NCBI GenBank assembly: GCA_020639295.1
Contig: JACKGY010000009.1
Location: 1-64,000 of the forward strand
DNA length: 64,000 bases
Source: Planctomycetota bacterium
GTDB lineage: Bacteria; Planctomycetota; GCA-002687715; DRQF01
Reading direction: 5' to 3'
Below the pieces are notes generated by a model. That model did no database searches and had not been told where the DNA came from. It saw only the letters and a program-made list of their open reading frames with translations. The position numbers were made by a program, and so were the translations under genes. Shown here in pieces: positions 15,732 through 26,980 of the stretch (position 1 is the first letter of the stretch; each line of letters opens with the position of its first letter).

Positions 15732-16913
15732 TCAGGTCTCGGCGACCGCCGACCGCAGCTCGTCGCCGCGCCGGGGCGGCACGGCCGAGGTGGTGTAGAC
15801 CCGCTGCACGCGCTTGCCGATGCCGCAGGTCACGGCGTAGTTGGTGGTTCCGGCCAGACGGGCGAGTTCGACCAGGGAGAGCTCGCCCTGCTCGCCGCGG
15901 CCGAAGACCATCACCTCGTCGCCCACCCGGACCCCCGGGATGTCGCTGACGTCGATGGTCGCGTAGTCCATGGACACGGCACCGCGGATGAGGGCCCGCC
16001 GGCCGCGAACCACCACCTCGCCGCGGTCGGCGGCGCCGCCGGGAAGGCCGTCGTTGTAGCCGATCGGCAGGGTGGCGAGACGGGTGGTCTTGACGGTGAC
16101 GAAGTGACCGTTGTAGCCGATCGGCGTGCCGGGTGGGACGTCCTTGAGGAAGATGATCTGGGTCTTGAGGGTCATCGCCGGCTCGAAGGGATAGGGCCGC
16201 TCGGTCGGCCCCGGAATGCCGTAGAGCGCCGCGCCGACGCGGATGGTGTTGCTGACCTCGTCTTCGACCTCCTGGTTCCAGGAGGCCGCGGTGTTCCGGC
16301 AGTGGACCATGGTGATCGGTCCCAGCTCGGCGGTCACCGCCTGATGAACCTGCCGGAAGACCCGCATCTGGTCGTTGGTGCGGCCGACGTGATCGAGGTG
16401 GTTGTTGGCGAAGTGGGTGCACAGGCCCTCGAGGCGGAGCCAGGGCGAGGCGACGATCTCGCGCGCCACCTCGACCGCCCGCTCGGGCATCATGCCGAGC
16501 CGGCCGAGGCCGCTGTCCACCTTCAGGTGGACCTTGTGGACGCGACCCTGACGCTCGGCCTCCGCGGCGAGCAGCAGCATGCGGTCGCGGGAGTGGATCG
16601 TGCTGCGGATGTCGTGGGCCACGACCGCGGACATCTCGCCATCGACGATGGCGCCGAGGATGACGATGGGCAGGCGGATGCCGGCCCGGATCAACTCGAT
16701 CGCCTCGCGCGAGTCGCCGACGCCGGCCATCGCGGCCCCGATGCGCTGCAGGGTACGCGCCACCGGCACGGCGCCGTGACCGTAGGCGTCCGCCTTGATC
16801 ACCCCCATGAGGGCGCGACCCGGGTTGCGGTCGAGGATGCGTTCGGCGTTGCGGGCGATGACCCCGAGGTCGACCTCGGCCCAGGCACGCATCGGATGGT
16901 GTTCGGCGTTCAT
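15732..16913 (-). CDS. alr: Alanine racemase
   Basis: A 393-residue PLP enzyme of normal length. MGVIKADAYGHG carries the PLP-binding lysine (K40), HLKVDSGLGRLGM contains the position often carbamylated, and TLPIGYNDG carries the second catalytic tyrosine. RGAVSMDYATIDVS and VMVFGRGEQGE belong to the C-terminal beta domain. It interconverts L- and D-alanine for peptidoglycan. It lies 127 bp downstream of glmM on the same strand, so the region combines amino-sugar and D-Ala supply for the wall. ATG at 16913 follows GGGAGG. Confidence 0.97.
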   Translation of the reverse strand: MNAEHHPMRAWAEVDLGVIARNAERILDRNPGRALMGVIKADAYGHGAVPVARTLQRIGAAMAGVGDSREAIELIRAGIRLPIVILGAIVDGEMSAVVAHDIRSTIHSRDRMLLLAAEAERQGRVHKVHLKVDSGLGRLGMMPERAVEVAREIVASPWLRLEGLCTHFANNHLDHVGRTNDQMRVFRQVHQAVTAELGPITMVHCRNTAASWNQEVEDEVSNTIRVGAALYGIPGPTERPYPFEPAMTLKTQIIFLKDVPPGTPIGYNGHFVTVKTTRLATLPIGYNDGLPGGAADRGEVVVRGRRALIRGAVSMDYATIDVSDIPGVRVGDEVMVFGRGEQGELSLVELARLAGTTNYAVTCGIGKRVQRVYTTSAVPPRRGDELRSAVAET

Positions 16914-16939
16914 CGACCCTCCCCGGTCGGACCGCGCCG

Positions 16940-16945
16940 ATTCTA
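16940..16945 (-). promoter_or_regulatory. Possible -10 element of alr
   Basis: TAGAAT on the minus strand, preceded by TT, lies about 27 nt before the alr ATG in a GC-rich gap. The matching -35 is weak. Confidence 0.4.
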
Positions 16946-16991
16946 AAGCTCCCGGGGGATAGGAACCGTCCCGTTGCCGGGGCCCGCTGCG

Positions 16992-17022
16992 CCCGCCGCG
17001 CCACGGCGGGGCCGATGGCCCC
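16992..17022 (-). terminator. Overlapping hairpins after glmM
   Basis: CCCGCCG/CGGCGGG (16992-16998 with 17004-17010) and GGGGCC/GGCCCC (17008-17013 with 17017-17022) form two mutually exclusive stems 19-49 nt past the glmM stop. Neither has a U-tract, so termination is likely but not certain. Confidence 0.45.
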
Positions 17023-17040
17023 GGCCGTCGCGACCTCCGG

Positions 17041-18399
17041 TCAGGCGCCGATCTCGTTGCGGAGGAGGTGGACGAGATGGTCGGCGATGGCCTCGATCTC
17101 GGCGCGCGAACGCCCCTCCACCATCACCCGGGCCAGCATCTCGGTTCCCGAGTAACGGAGCAGGATCCGGCCCTCGTCGCCGAGCGCCACCTGATGGCGG
17201 CGCTGCGCCTCCTGCACCGCCGGCAGGTCGCTCATCGGCGGCTTCTCCTTCACCCGGACGTTCTTGAGTACCTGGGGGAAGCGTTCCATGGCGCCGGCGA
17301 GCCGCGACAGGGGCGCCTTCTCGTCGCGCATCACCCGCGCGACCTGGAGCGCGGTGAACACGCCGTCGCCGTACCAGGCGCCGTCCTGGTTGAAGATGAT
17401 GTGACCGCTCTGCTCGCCGCCGACCAGGGTCGCCGTCTGCTCCATCTTCTCGGCGACGTAGCGGTCGCCGACCGCGGTCTGGTGCAGGTCGACCCGCAGC
17501 TCCTTCATCAGGACCTTCAGGCCCATGTTGCTCATCACCGTGGCGACGATCTGGCGGTTGTCGACCGGCAGGCGACGGGCGAGGATCGCCAGGATGCGGT
17601 CGCCATCCTGCACCTCGCCGTTCTCGTCGACCATGAGCACGCGGTCGCCGTCGCCGTCCAGGGCGAAGCCCCAGTGGGCGCCCTCGCGCCGGACGACCTC
17701 GCCGACCTGTTCGATGAAGAAGACCCCGGCCTGATCGTTGATGTTGAAGCCGTCGGGCTCGTGGTTGACGGCGACGACCTCGGCGCCGAGCGCGGCGAGG
17801 ATGCGGGGCGAGATCTTGCTGCCCGATCCGTTCGAGCAGTCGATCACGATCTTCTGGCCGCCGAGATCGAGGTCCTTGAACAGTTCCTCGACCATCGCCT
17901 CCATATAGATCTCCGCGCCCTCGGGATAGGGCACGTGCCGGCCGATGTCGCGGCCGGTGAACTCGACGTCGCGGCTGCCCGCCTTGTCGATGTAGCGCTC
18001 GATCTCCAGCTCGGTGTCGTCGGAGAGCTTGCGGCCATCGGCGCCGAAGATCTTGATGCCGTTGTCGGGCATCGGGTTGTGGGACGCGGAGACGACGATG
18101 CCGAGGTCGAAGTCGCAGCGCCGCACCAGGAGCGCGGCCGCGGGGGTCGGCAGCACGCCGGCGTCGTAGACGTCGACGCCGTGGGCGAGGATCGCCCCGC
18201 CGAGGATGCCCTGGATCATCGGTCCGGAGACCCGGGTGTCGCGCACCATCAGGATCTTCGGTTTGTACTCGCCCCGGGCCGACTCGAAGACGACGCGACC
18301 GATGGCGTGGCCGATGCGCAGGACCATGTCGGGGACGAGATGCCCGCTGTTGGCGAGATCGCGGATGCCATCGGTACCGAAGTAACGTCTCTGGTGCAC
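17041..18399 (-). CDS. glmM: Phosphoglucosamine mutase
   Basis: A 452-residue alpha-D-phosphohexomutase. RYFGTDGIRD marks the N-terminus; IVVSASHNPMPDNGIK holds the phosphoserine (S106); FALDGDGDRVLMVD is the Mg-binding loop; GEQSGHIIF the sugar-binding loop and RYSGTEMLARVMVEG the phosphate loop. It converts glucosamine-6-phosphate to glucosamine-1-phosphate on the way to UDP-GlcNAc. The start is GTG at 18399 with AAAGG 6 nt upstream. It follows cdaA and the cdaR-like gene, the arrangement known in Firmicutes, where GlmM binds and restrains CdaA. Confidence 0.97.
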   Translation of the reverse strand: MHQRRYFGTDGIRDLANSGHLVPDMVLRIGHAIGRVVFESARGEYKPKILMVRDTRVSGPMIQGILGGAILAHGVDVYDAGVLPTPAAALLVRRCDFDLGIVVSASHNPMPDNGIKIFGADGRKLSDDTELEIERYIDKAGSRDVEFTGRDIGRHVPYPEGAEIYMEAMVEELFKDLDLGGQKIVIDCSNGSGSKISPRILAALGAEVVAVNHEPDGFNINDQAGVFFIEQVGEVVRREGAHWGFALDGDGDRVLMVDENGEVQDGDRILAILARRLPVDNRQIVATVMSNMGLKVLMKELRVDLHQTAVGDRYVAEKMEQTATLVGGEQSGHIIFNQDGAWYGDGVFTALQVARVMRDEKAPLSRLAGAMERFPQVLKNVRVKEKPPMSDLPAVQEAQRRHQVALGDEGRILLRYSGTEMLARVMVEGRSRAEIEAIADHLVHLLRNEIGA

Positions 18400-18414
18400 G
18401 GTCGGCCTTTCAGC

Positions 18415-19539
18415 TCAGTGATTCTCGGACTCTTTGCGGTGCAGCGTCATCGTGAGCGTGACCGGGTCGGTCGTGGCCTCGAGCCCGGTGGGCACGCCGA
18501 TCGCGCGCAGCCGGATGCTGATCACCTTGTCGGGCTTGTCGAGGGCCCCGATGTCCTGGTTGGGATCGGCGATGACGTAGAGCTGGCCGCGGAGTTCCTG
18601 CCGCTTCTCGGCGTTCTGGTAAGGCTTCACCAGGTCCGGCGGTCCCTTGATCTCGACGTCGGCCTCCTTGACGAACTCGTTGTCGAGGAGGATCTCCAGC
18701 TCGCCCTTGGCCAGGGCGCGACGCACCTCCTCGGTGAAGCTCCAGTGGATCGGCAGATCGACCAGGCGGATGCTCTCGTAGGTGGGCACCTTGAGGGCGA
18801 GGACCAGGCGCGGATCCACGTTGCCGCTCAGCGCGACGCCGCGCTGGACCAGGTCGTCGCGCAGCTTGAGACCGTACTCGACGCCGTCCTGCAGCACGCC
18901 GGTCCGACCACCCGGGTCGACCATCATGTCGACCGGCAGGCGATCGCCGAGCCCCTCCACCACCCAGCGCGGACCGCGCAGGGCGATCCGCTCGGGCGTG
19001 ACCCGCGAGGCCTCCGGGTCGAAGGCCCGCGAGGGCGGGAGGTTGGTCGGCGGCAGGACCCTGATCGGGACCTCGGTCTGGACCCGGATCAGATCGACGT
19101 CGAGGCTGAGCGGCTCGGTCAGGCGCACCTCCAGGCCCTTGATGTCCGACTCGAACATGCTCTCGTCGACCGGGAGGATGTCGGGCTTGCCGGCGGGGAA
19201 GTTGCGGACGCCCTCCTCGCGGATGCGCAGGCGGATGATCGGGTTGCCGAGGAAGGCGGCGCGGAGGTTCTTCGGGCCCTGGATCGAGACCTTCGGCGAG
19301 GTGCTCGGCGGCGCGAACCAGACCTTGGGATCGGCCTGGATCAGGATGAAGGGCGTGTCACCCTCCGGCCGCTCGGCCGGACGGAGGCCGATCGACACCC
19401 GGCCCTCGAAGAAGGGCACCTGGGTGGTGATCTCGCGCTCGATCAGGAAGACCGTGATCGAGGCGAAGACCAGGGCGAAGAACTTGGCCAGGAGATGCTC
19501 GGAGACCAGGGAGACCAGGAAGGACTTGGACTGCTTCAC
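18415..19539 (-). CDS. YbbR-domain protein (CdaR-like)
   Basis: A 374-residue protein with an N-terminal membrane anchor (LLAKFFALVFASITVFLI) and an extracytoplasmic part that contains repeated YbbR-type beta modules, each about 80-90 residues, with the recurrent pattern of V-S-I-x-G-P and V-D-L segments (PKVSIQGPKNLRAAF, ERIALRGPRWVVEGL, VEIKGPPDLVKPYQN). In Firmicutes the YbbR protein CdaR binds and modulates the c-di-AMP cyclase CdaA; the gene order here supports the same role. GTG at 19539 overlaps the cdaA stop as GTGA. glmM follows after 15 nt. Confidence 0.9.
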   Translation of the reverse strand: MKQSKSFLVSLVSEHLLAKFFALVFASITVFLIEREITTQVPFFEGRVSIGLRPAERPEGDTPFILIQADPKVWFAPPSTSPKVSIQGPKNLRAAFLGNPIIRLRIREEGVRNFPAGKPDILPVDESMFESDIKGLEVRLTEPLSLDVDLIRVQTEVPIRVLPPTNLPPSRAFDPEASRVTPERIALRGPRWVVEGLGDRLPVDMMVDPGGRTGVLQDGVEYGLKLRDDLVQRGVALSGNVDPRLVLALKVPTYESIRLVDLPIHWSFTEEVRRALAKGELEILLDNEFVKEADVEIKGPPDLVKPYQNAEKRQELRGQLYVIADPNQDIGALDKPDKVISIRLRAIGVPTGLEATTDPVTLTMTLHRKESENH

Positions 19540-20462
19540 TTCTCGAGCTCCAGGGGCTGGTCGAGGATCCCCTCCTTGCTGAGATCGATGATCTGGCTCT
19601 TCGACAGGCTGCCGGTCTCGTCGCCGAGGCTCTTCATCGAATCGGTGCGCTCGCGCCGCTTGTCCAGTTCGGCGGCCTCGAGCTGGGAGACGATGCCCTC
19701 GGAGATCTCGGCGCGCAGGCGGTTGAGGTCGACGCCCAGCTTGAGCTGGGCCTGTTCGGCGATCGAGATCCGCCCGGTCTCCTCGGAGACCACGACCACG
19801 ATGGCGTCGGATTGCTCCGAGAGGCCGAGGGCGGCCCGATGCCGGGTGCCGAGGTCGTGGGTCAGGTAGGGGTTCTCGCCGGCCGGGGCCGGCAGGTGGC
19901 AGGCGGCGTACATGATCCGACCGCCCATGACCAGGACCGCGCCGTCGTGGAGGGGCGCGCCCTTGTAGAAGATGTTCTCGAGCAGGCGGGCGCTGACGTC
20001 GGCATCGAGCCGGGTGCCGCCGGAGTTGAAGCCCTCGATGCCCTCGCGGCGCTGGATCACGATCAGGGCACCGGTCTTGGTGCGGGAGAGGAAGTCGCAG
20101 GCGTTGACGATGGCCTCGATCACCCGCTCCTTCTGCTTGGGCGCGTCGGCGCCGAAGAAGCGCTCGATGATCCGGACCAGACGGACGTTGCCGAGCCGCG
20201 AGATCACCAGGCGGAGCTCGGGCTGGAAGATGACCAGCAAGGCGAGACCGAGCGCCGGCAAGGCGGCCTGGGCGATCCAGGACAGGTGCGGCATGTCGAG
20301 CTTGCGCAGGACGACGCCGAAGACGAAGAAGGCCGTCGCCATCAGGATGATGAAGCCGGCGAGCAGACCGCCACCGCGCATCGCCTGGAGATGGCGGATG
20401 AAGCCGTAATAGACGAGCGCGAGGAGGATGACCTCGACGACGGTCTGCCAGTTGGGAATCAA
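19536..20462 (-). CDS. cdaA: Diadenylate cyclase (c-di-AMP synthase)
   Basis: A 308-residue membrane protein. Three N-terminal transmembrane helices (residues about 7-22, 33-53, 62-79) precede the DAC domain. The catalytic motifs are both intact: APLHDGAVLV (DGA at 173-175) and LGTRHRAALG (RHR at 207-209). It condenses two ATP into c-di-AMP. A C-terminal extension of about 60 residues beyond the DAC domain is charged and probably disordered. I place the start at TTG 20462, which overlaps the folP stop as TTGA and reads IPNWQTVVEVILLALVYYG next, the usual CdaA opening; GAGG lies 7 nt upstream. Longer in-frame upstream sequence is proline/arginine-rich and belongs to folP's reading region. Confidence 0.93.
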   Translation of the reverse strand: MIPNWQTVVEVILLALVYYGFIRHLQAMRGGGLLAGFIILMATAFFVFGVVLRKLDMPHLSWIAQAALPALGLALLVIFQPELRLVISRLGNVRLVRIIERFFGADAPKQKERVIEAIVNACDFLSRTKTGALIVIQRREGIEGFNSGGTRLDADVSARLLENIFYKGAPLHDGAVLVMGGRIMYAACHLPAPAGENPYLTHDLGTRHRAALGLSEQSDAIVVVVSEETGRISIAEQAQLKLGVDLNRLRAEISEGIVSQLEAAELDKRRERTDSMKSLGDETGSLSKSQIIDLSKEGILDQPLELEK

Positions 20463-21318
20463 GACCTTCCCTCGTTGTCCAGGTGTCGAGCGACCGTCAG
20501 GGCATCCACCGCCGCCCGGACGTCGTGCACGCGCAGGAGCTGAACGCCCCGCGAGCGCAACCACACCGTCGTGGCCAGGGTCCCGTGATCGCGATCAGCG
20601 GGGTGGGGACGATCGAGCAGCTGACCGAGGAAGCTCTTGCGCGAGGTGCCCACCATCAACGGGCGCCCCAGGGCATGGAACTCCTCGATCCGGCGCAGGA
20701 TGGCGAGGTTGTGTTCGAGGGTCTTGCCGAAGCCGATGCCCGGATCCAGCACGATGCGGTCGCATGATACACCGAAACCCGCCAGCCTATCGAGGGCCTG
20801 GGCGAATGCCGCGCCGATCTCGGCCACGACGTCGTCGTAGCGCGGCGCGACCTGCATCGTCCGCGGCTCGCCCTGCATGTGCATGAGGATGGCCGGCGCC
20901 CCGGTGGCCGCGAGCACGGCCGGCATCTCCGGGTCGAGCCGGGCGGCGGAGACGTCGTTCAGGAGATCGGCCCCGAGCTCATGGCAGCGCCGGAAGACCT
21001 CGGCGCGCCAGGTGTCGATCGAGATCGGCACGCGCAGGCGGGCGGCGAGGACGGGGACCACGGCCTCGAGGCGCCTGAGTTCCTCCGCCGGCGGCACGGC
21101 CTCGGCGCCGGGCCGGGTCGAGCAGGCGCCGACGTCGATCAGGGCGGCGCCGGCCGCCTCCATGGCCAGGGCGTGGGCGACCGCGGCCTCGGGGTCCAGA
21201 TGACGACCCCCGTCCGAGAAGGAATCGGGGGTCAGGTTGAGGATGCCGGCGACCTGGCTCTCGGGCCCCAGCTCCAGCGGACCGCGGCGGGTCGGCAGCC
21301 GGAAGACCGGGGCCGACA

Positions 21319-21319
<1 letters not shown>
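20459..21319 (-). CDS. folP: Dihydropteroate synthase
   Basis: A 286-residue TIM-barrel enzyme of normal size. GILNLTPDSFSDGG is the first signature loop; IDVGACSTRPGA is the second (with Cys where Glu or Gly is common); ISIDTWRAEV, LNDVSAA, LDPGIGFGKTLEHNL and VGTSRKSFLG are further conserved pterin/pABA contacts. It joins pABA to dihydropterin pyrophosphate in folate synthesis. ATG at 21319 overlaps the ftsH stop as ATGA. The ftsH-folP adjacency is widespread. Confidence 0.96.
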
Positions 21320-23772
<2,453 letters not shown>

Positions 23773-23837
23773 GAGGTTCTCCTCGGATCCGCCGACCACG
23801 GCCTCGAACGGCAGCGGTCGCGCGATCCTGAACGTTA

Positions 23838-23867
23838 GCTATACGAAGCGCGTGCCACGGACACCAA
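23838..23867 (-). promoter_or_regulatory. Candidate promoter of the ftsH operon
   Basis: TTGGTG (23867-23862) and TATAGC (23843-23838) are 18 nt apart on the minus strand, about 65 nt before the ftsH ATG, inside a 308-bp gap that otherwise holds no gene. Confidence 0.4.
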
Positions 23868-23953
23868 AGAAGGCCGGTCCGGGCCGGGGTGTCGGTCGTC
23901 GCTCACTTCGCAAGAGCCGACGTCATCAGGACTTGAGCGATGATAACCGCATC

Positions 23954-23977
23954 CGCCCCGGCGAAAAAGCCGGGGCG
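23954..23977 (-). terminator. Hairpin after the lipoprotein gene at 24081
   Basis: A 9-bp perfect stem CGCCCCGGC/GCCGGGGCG encloses a 6-nt A/T-only loop flank (GAAAAA on plus). It lies about 100 nt past the stop of the minus-strand lipoprotein gene and before the ftsH promoter. There is no U-tract after the stem. Confidence 0.6.
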
Positions 23978-24080
23978 CGCGGGCGATTCGGTCCTGGCCC
24001 GAAGGTCGTGACCGGGGCAGGCCCCGCGACCGGCCGGTCGGCCCGACGGGCGGGCGCGGGTCATCCGCCGGGAGCCGGGA

Positions 24081-25184
24081 TCAGATGAGGACGTTCCAGC
24101 CGAAGAGAACCATCAGGCCCAGGGCCACCAGACCCTCGACATCGGGTCGCTCGCAGCTCTCGTTGCGGACCGCCCGGACGCGGAAGTGGTCGCGGTCGAT
24201 CGCCTCGAAACGGAGGCTGAGCGCGGCCTGGGCTTCGGCCTCTTCGGAGCCGCCGAGCTGGAGGGCGAGCCAACCGAAGGCGGCCTCCTGGTCCTGGGCC
24301 CGGACGAGGATCTCCAGACCCAGCTCCGGCGAGGGCTCGAGGGCGAGGCAGAAACCCTGGAAGGACATGGTCCCGTCGGGCCCCACGAAGGGCGCGCGGA
24401 AGGGCGAGTTGCCGTCGGCGGCGTTCTCGGGATCGAAGCGACGCAGGATGGTCAGCCGGCGGTCCAGGATCGTCTCCTGGCCGAGGTCGACGCCCCCGGC
24501 CAGGGCCCGGGCGTGCAGGCCGGAACCGGCCCCGGCCAGGACCTCGTCCAGGACCGACTCCTCGGCCACGACCAGGATGTTGGCGGTGGCCTGGAACCGC
24601 CACCAGCCCGACTCCTCCGGGCCTACGGCCGCGAGCTCGCGGCCCCCGAGGCGACGCCGGGGCCGGTCCGATCCCGCGACCATGGCCGCGAAGGCCAGGC
24701 TCACGTCTTGGTCATAGAGGTAGACCCTCGCGCCGATGCTCCGGCCCCCGCTGAAGCCCTGCGGGGCGAAGCCGCGCTCGGCGAAGAGGACCCGGCGGGG
24801 AACGACCTCCTCGGACAGAGGTCCCGCGCAGACGAAGCGCTCCCAGAGCGATTCGCTTCGTGTCCGCCGCCCCGGCCGCGCGGTCTCCGGCACCCGGAAG
24901 AGGAGGAGGCTCTCGAAGCGCGCCGGCGCCCAGCGCAGGAGTTCGTCCCAGTCGGCGGCGGCCTGGACGACGGCCGCGGGGGCGTCGACGGCGGGGGGCG
25001 GCGAGGAACAGGAGAGGCCGAGGAGGAGGACGGCGAGGAGCCCGATCCGCGCCGCGGCGCCGCGCCCGCCGCGACGAGGCAGGGCTACGACAGGTCGGTC
25101 GGCCCGGGGCCGCGCGCGGCTTCGCCGATGATCGGGCGGGCACGCGCCCGCCCCGATGCGCGATGGTCTTCGTGATCCGGACAT
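24081..25184 (-). CDS. Putative lipoprotein of unknown function
   Basis: A 367-residue protein. A hydrophobic segment ends in a lipobox (LLAVLLLGLSC, Cys at residue 59), so it should be a lipoprotein, but 46 very basic residues precede that segment, an unusually long n-region. ATG at 25184 is supported by GGAGG 8 nt upstream, and no ATG, GTG or TTG lies closer to the hydrophobic core. The mature part is alpha/beta with no motif I recognise (SLLLFRVPETARPG, LGGRELAAVGPEESGWWRF, FQGFCLALEPSPELGLEI); a hydrophobic stretch sits at the extreme C-terminus. The layout loosely recalls DUF3352-type substrate-free beta proteins, but this is only an impression. It ends the recO-bamD-lptE run, 49 nt after lptE. 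Confidence 0.7.
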   Translation of the reverse strand: MSGSRRPSRIGAGACPPDHRRSRARPRADRPVVALPRRGGRGAAARIGLLAVLLLGLSCSSPPPAVDAPAAVVQAAADWDELLRWAPARFESLLLFRVPETARPGRRTRSESLWERFVCAGPLSEEVVPRRVLFAERGFAPQGFSGGRSIGARVYLYDQDVSLAFAAMVAGSDRPRRRLGGRELAAVGPEESGWWRFQATANILVVAEESVLDEVLAGAGSGLHARALAGGVDLGQETILDRRLTILRRFDPENAADGNSPFRAPFVGPDGTMSFQGFCLALEPSPELGLEILVRAQDQEAAFGWLALQLGGSEEAEAQAALSLRFEAIDRDHFRVRAVRNESCERPDVEGLVALGLMVLFGWNVLI

Positions 25185-25233
25185 GCCTGAACCCTCCACC
25201 GCTCCGGGCGTCGAGTCTACCAGGATGCCGGGC

Positions 25234-25791
25234 TCAGGGTTGCTCCGGGGCGGACTCGGTCGGCGCGCCGGCCGCGGCCTCCTCGGCGCGGACGCGCTCC
25301 AGGTCCTCGAGGTAGCTCTGGCGTTCGAGCTCGTTGACGATGTCCTCGGCCAGGTCGCGGAGGGCCTCGTCGAAGGCGCTCTCCAGGGTCTCGCCCCGCT
25401 CCACCACGAACTCCGCGCGGTTGGCGATCTGGAAGCCGCTGATCACCACGTCGTCGGCGAGCCGACGAAGCTCGACCTGGGCGGTCACCACCACGGCCTG
25501 CTCGGAGACCAGATTGTCGTCGCCCTCCACCAGGGTCGGACGCTTCACCTTGACGATCCGCCCGCTGAGGAGCAGCTCGGCCTCGGGCCGGCGGCTGATG
25601 CGGTAGTGGCTGCGCTGGTTCAGCTCCCGGCTGAGCTCACGGCTGAGCTGGATGCCGAGGCCCCGGTAGTACTCCTCGTTGCCGAAGACGTCGACCGCGA
25701 CCCGCTGGGCGCCGCCGGGCAGGAGCGAGCGCGTGCTGTAGCCGCAAGCGCCCGGCAGGAGGAGGAGCAGGACCAGGGCCCCGAGCCTCAT
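25234..25791 (-). CDS. lptE: LptE-like LPS-assembly lipoprotein
   Basis: A 185-residue lipoprotein with a short signal (MRLGALVLLLLLPGAC, lipobox PGAC). The mature start GYSTRSLLPGGAQRVAVDVF, then GLGIQLSRELSRELNQR, then AELLLSGRIVKVKRPTLVE and a final long amphipathic helix match the LptE fold (LPS-assembly lipoprotein), which plugs the LptD barrel in the outer membrane. The C-terminal ~20 residues are acidic and alanine-rich. ATG at 25791 overlaps the stop of the BamD-like gene as ATGA. Its presence argues for a diderm with an Lpt-type export route. Identification rests on fold-level pattern, so an LptE-like relative is possible. Confidence 0.82.
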   Translation of the reverse strand: MRLGALVLLLLLPGACGYSTRSLLPGGAQRVAVDVFGNEEYYRGLGIQLSRELSRELNQRSHYRISRRPEAELLLSGRIVKVKRPTLVEGDDNLVSEQAVVVTAQVELRRLADDVVISGFQIANRAEFVVERGETLESAFDEALRDLAEDIVNELERQSYLEDLERVRAEEAAAGAPTESAPEQP

Positions 25792-26906
25792 GGTCCGTCG
25801 CTCCGCGGCCGGGTCGAGCCGGAATCGATCGGGATCTCGTTCCGTTCCGGGTCCACGATCTCGCCCTCGAGCTCCTCGAAGAAGGCGTCCTCGCTGACGT
25901 CGGGCAGATCGGCCAGCATGACCTCGGCCTCGGCCGCGGCCTCGGTGCCGGCCCAGCGCTTGGTGCAGCGGAGGAGGAAGAAACGGGCGGCCAGGGGCTG
26001 GTCCTGGCCCAGGTACCAGCGGGCCACCTCGACCTGCTTCCAGGCCTGCAGGCCGGTGAGGAAGTCGATGCCCTCCTGGGCCTCGGCGCGCCGGTCGCCC
26101 TCCGGGTAGCGGTCGAGGTACTGGCGGAAGAGCTCGACGCCCTTGCGCATGTTGACCTCGTCGTAGACCCGACCCTTGGCCAGGGCCCGATGACAGAGAG
26201 CCTGGTTGTAGAGGGCGCGCGAGGCCCAGGCCGAGCGCGGGTAGCGCTCGACGATGGCCGCGTAGGCGCTCATCGCCTCGACGTAGTTGCGCTCGTCGAA
26301 GTAGAAGTTGGCCAGCTGCCACTGGGCCTCGTCGGCGTGGATGCCGTTGGGGAAGGAGGTGGTGACCAGGCGCAGCATCGCGATGCCGTCACCCTCCTTC
26401 GAGAAGAACAGGAAGTCGTGCTTGCCGTCGAGGAACTCGTGGGCGAGCGTCCAGGTGACCTCCTCGATCCGATCGTTGAAGTCGGAGATCGGATAGTAGG
26501 CGACGAAGTCCTTGATCGCGTCGCGGGCGTCGCTGCCCTCCTCGAGCTGCATGTAGCTGTCGATCAGCAGGTAGCGGGCGCGCTTGTCGTCGACCGTGTC
26601 GGGGTAGGCCTCGAGGTAGGCGTCGAGCGCGGTGGCGGCCTGCTTGAACTCGCCGGCATCGTGGTAGGCCTGGGCCTCGTCGAAGGCCAGCTTCGCCTGC
26701 TCGCGCTCGGCCTCGCTGCGGTTCAGGACCCGGACGCGCTTCTGGTAGCGCTCCAGCTCCTCGGCGCCGGGATCGGAGCGGAGGAAGTCCGGAAGGGCCT
26801 GGTTGAACTTGCGCCCGAAGGAGCTGCAACCGGTGACCGTCAGGGCCGCCGCCAGCAGGAACAGGCTCAGCAGGGCTCGTTCGACAGGTCGCGCGGACTG
26901 ATACAT
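25788..26906 (-). CDS. BamD-like TPR lipoprotein
   Basis: A 372-residue lipoprotein: signal segment LLSLFLLAAALTVTGC with lipobox VTGC, then tetratricopeptide-like repeats in the style of YfiO/BamD and YbgF (AQAYHDAGEFKQAATALDAY, WQLANFYFDERNYVEAMSAY, AIVERYPRSAWASRALYNQA, LFRQYLDRYPEGDRRAEAQE). It is about 120 residues longer than typical BamD, with an acidic C-terminal tail. It probably serves outer-membrane protein assembly or a related envelope scaffold in the periplasm. ATG at 26906 places the signal peptide correctly; upstream in-frame sequence is Pro/Arg-rich noise from the recO strand region. It is translationally coupled to lptE. Confidence 0.8.
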   Translation of the reverse strand: MYQSARPVERALLSLFLLAAALTVTGCSSFGRKFNQALPDFLRSDPGAEELERYQKRVRVLNRSEAEREQAKLAFDEAQAYHDAGEFKQAATALDAYLEAYPDTVDDKRARYLLIDSYMQLEEGSDARDAIKDFVAYYPISDFNDRIEEVTWTLAHEFLDGKHDFLFFSKEGDGIAMLRLVTTSFPNGIHADEAQWQLANFYFDERNYVEAMSAYAAIVERYPRSAWASRALYNQALCHRALAKGRVYDEVNMRKGVELFRQYLDRYPEGDRRAEAQEGIDFLTGLQAWKQVEVARWYLGQDQPLAARFFLLRCTKRWAGTEAAAEAEVMLADLPDVSEDAFFEELEGEIVDPERNEIPIDSGSTRPRSDGP

Positions 26907-26980
26907 GTGGCCTAAATCCTTCGGAAACGCGAGCTTGGATCTTGGACTCGGGCGGATCCTATGGCGATGCGGAGCACGAG

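Noticed and set aside
20463..20564. Longer cdaA start adding about 34 residues
   Set aside because: The extension is Pro/Gly/Arg-rich, lies wholly within folP coding sequence, and pushes the first membrane helix away from the N-terminus; the TTGA overlap start fits CdaA better.
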